Shown: positions 6,913-7,201 of the stretch, one piece after another
Layout of the letters: every line of letters starts with the position of its first letter
How positions within the stretch are numbered: the first letter of the stretch is position 1
NCBI GenBank assembly: GCA_019423835.1
Contig: JAHZAR010000118.1
Span: 1 to 7,201, forward strand
Length of the DNA stretch: 7,201 bases
Origin: Clostridiales bacterium
Lineage (GTDB): Bacteria; Bacillota; Clostridia; Lachnospirales; Lachnospiraceae
Reading direction: 5' to 3'
The notes under the pieces: generated by a model
What the model was told of the DNA's origin: nothing
The model's input: the letters and a program-made list of their open reading frames with translations, nothing else
The model's database searches: none
Position numbers and translations under genes: made by a program

Positions 6913-6921
6913 ATTATACCA
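6913..6921 (-). promoter_or_regulatory. Extended -10 promoter for the licC-licA fusion gene
   Basis: The minus strand reads TGGTATAAT, a perfect TATAAT preceded by the TGN extension. The -35 position (CTGTAC at 6941-6936, spacer 17) is poor, which an extended -10 can tolerate. Initiation near 6906 gives a leader of about 50 bases to the ATG at 6856, or about 23 to the alternative TTG at 6883. Confidence 0.7.
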
Positions 6922-6950
6922 TGAAACCGGTAAAAGTACAGCTCAAATCT

Positions 6951-6976
6951 TAATATTGTATTGATATTAGTACAAT
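6951..6976. promoter_or_regulatory. Overlapping small dyads upstream of the licC-licA promoter, possible operator
   Basis: TAATAT at 6951-6956 is inverted as ATATTA at 6964-6969, and ATTGTA at 6955-6960 is inverted as TACAAT at 6971-6976. They lie 30-60 bases upstream of the -10 element. The spacing suits a dimeric helix-turn-helix protein, perhaps the one fused to the enzyme. In such A+T-rich DNA six-base dyads also arise by chance, so this is tentative. Confidence 0.25.
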
Positions 6977-7063
6977 TTTTGATTAATTTTTTGGTTCTGT
7001 AATGATTCTGTAAGAAAATGCACAGAGAAATGTTATTGTATTTTAGGTTAAGGTGTATTATGA

Positions 7064-7107
7064 TATGAGTGTATCGGAGGTGAGGCACTTCTGATGGGGA
7101 ACTCATA
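7064..7107 (+). promoter_or_regulatory. Hairpin that would hide a Shine-Dalgarno sequence and start codon
   Basis: TATGAGT at 7064-7070 pairs with ACTCATA at 7101-7107. After a small internal loop, ATCGGAGGT at 7073-7081 pairs with ACTTCTGAT at 7087-7095 (nine pairs, two of them G-U) around the loop GAGGC. GGAGG at 7076-7080 and the first bases of the ATG at 7094 are inside the stem. No known riboswitch class was recognised. A candidate promoter (TTGTAT 7036-7041, TATGAT 7059-7064) would start too late to include the whole outer stem. Confidence 0.4.
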
Positions 7108-7153
7108 CATAATAACAAAAGAATCAATGAAAAAAAGTTTATTTTTTTGTTAA
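7094..7153 (+). CDS. Possible 19-residue leader peptide
   Basis: A short frame, ATG to TAA, encodes MGNSYIITKESMKKSLFFC. It is preceded by GGAGGTGAGG at 7076-7085, a convincing ribosome binding site eight bases from the ATG at its nearer edge. Its end overlaps an A7-GTTTA-T7 inverted tract. The promoter at 7161-7189 lies just after it. It could be a regulatory leader peptide or a chance frame; nothing in the peptide identifies a function. Confidence 0.22.
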   Translation: MGNSYIITKESMKKSLFFC

Positions 7154-7160
7154 AAAACTA

Positions 7161-7189
7161 TTGATAATTTCCCTTATCCGAAGTATAAT
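7161..7189 (+). promoter_or_regulatory. Near-consensus rightward promoter at the window edge
   Basis: TTGATA (7161-7166, five of six) and TATAAT (7184-7189, perfect) are separated by exactly 17 bases. The A/T tracts at 7130-7158 just upstream resemble an UP element. Transcription should start near 7196 and serve a plus-strand gene beyond the window. The ATG in the last three bases is too close to the start point and has no ribosome binding site. Confidence 0.82.
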
Positions 7190-7201
7190 AGCCACGTAAT
7201 G

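Larger units (their letters stand above)
6857..7201. other. A+T-rich intergenic region with regulatory signals
   Basis: About 345 bases without a convincing long gene. It is much richer in A and T than the flanking coding DNA. It holds a leftward promoter for the licC-licA fusion, small dyads at 6951-6976, a hairpin with a ribosome binding site at 7064-7107, a 19-codon frame, an A7/T7 tract at 7130-7148 and a rightward promoter at 7161-7189. Signals point outward in both directions, so it is a divergent promoter region. Nothing clear was seen in 6977-7035. Confidence 0.7.

Noticed and set aside
6810..7127. Minus-strand frame of 105 codons over the right intergenic region
   Set aside because: The composition (Ile, Leu, Asn, Tyr) simply reflects A+T-rich DNA, it overlaps the licC-licA start and promoter, and no start signal is seen.
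7130..7148. A7-GTTTA-T7 as an intrinsic terminator
   Set aside because: The stem would be only A-T pairs and unstable; an UP-like element for the promoter at 7161 is a better reading.

Overview
The window looks like chromosome of a Gram-positive anaerobe of the class Clostridia, most likely a Lachnospiraceae-type gut bacterium. This is inferred from a class II aldolase tail resembling the Bacillus/Clostridium FbaA type, a large type III glutamine synthetase, strong AGGAGG-type ribosome binding sites, intrinsic terminators, and a secreted muramidase with choline-binding-type repeats. The species cannot be named from the sequence alone.

Left part (plus strand, 1-2631). The window opens in the last 65 codons of fructose-bisphosphate aldolase (fba), closed by a strong hairpin terminator. 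After a leader of about 140 bases comes glnN, a complete type III glutamine synthetase of 705 residues. A very regular hairpin with an A-tract on one side and a T-tract on the other follows, and should stop transcription from both directions. These are housekeeping carbon and nitrogen genes.

Right part (minus strand, 2673-6856). Two genes are read leftwards, licC-licA fusion first and the wall protein second. The upstream one encodes a 595-residue, three-part protein: an N-terminal winged helix-turn-helix, a LicC-like CTP:phosphocholine cytidylyltransferase and a LicA-like choline kinase. The downstream one encodes a 729-residue secreted protein: signal peptide, GH25 muramidase domain, 17 choline-binding-type repeats and a Gly/Ser/Pro-rich tail. 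Read together, one gene would make the activated head group (choline to phosphocholine to CDP-choline) used to decorate cell-surface polymers, and its neighbour would dock on that decoration. The fused helix-turn-helix raises the possibility that the enzyme also senses its pathway and regulates it. The 206-base gap between the genes holds an extended -10 promoter and a cluster of nested and crossing inverted repeats.

Right edge (6857-7201). An A+T-rich intergenic region holds a leftward extended -10 promoter for the licC-licA fusion, small dyads that could be an operator, a hairpin that would hide a strong Shine-Dalgarno sequence and the ATG of a 19-codon reading frame, and a near-consensus rightward promoter for a gene beyond the window.
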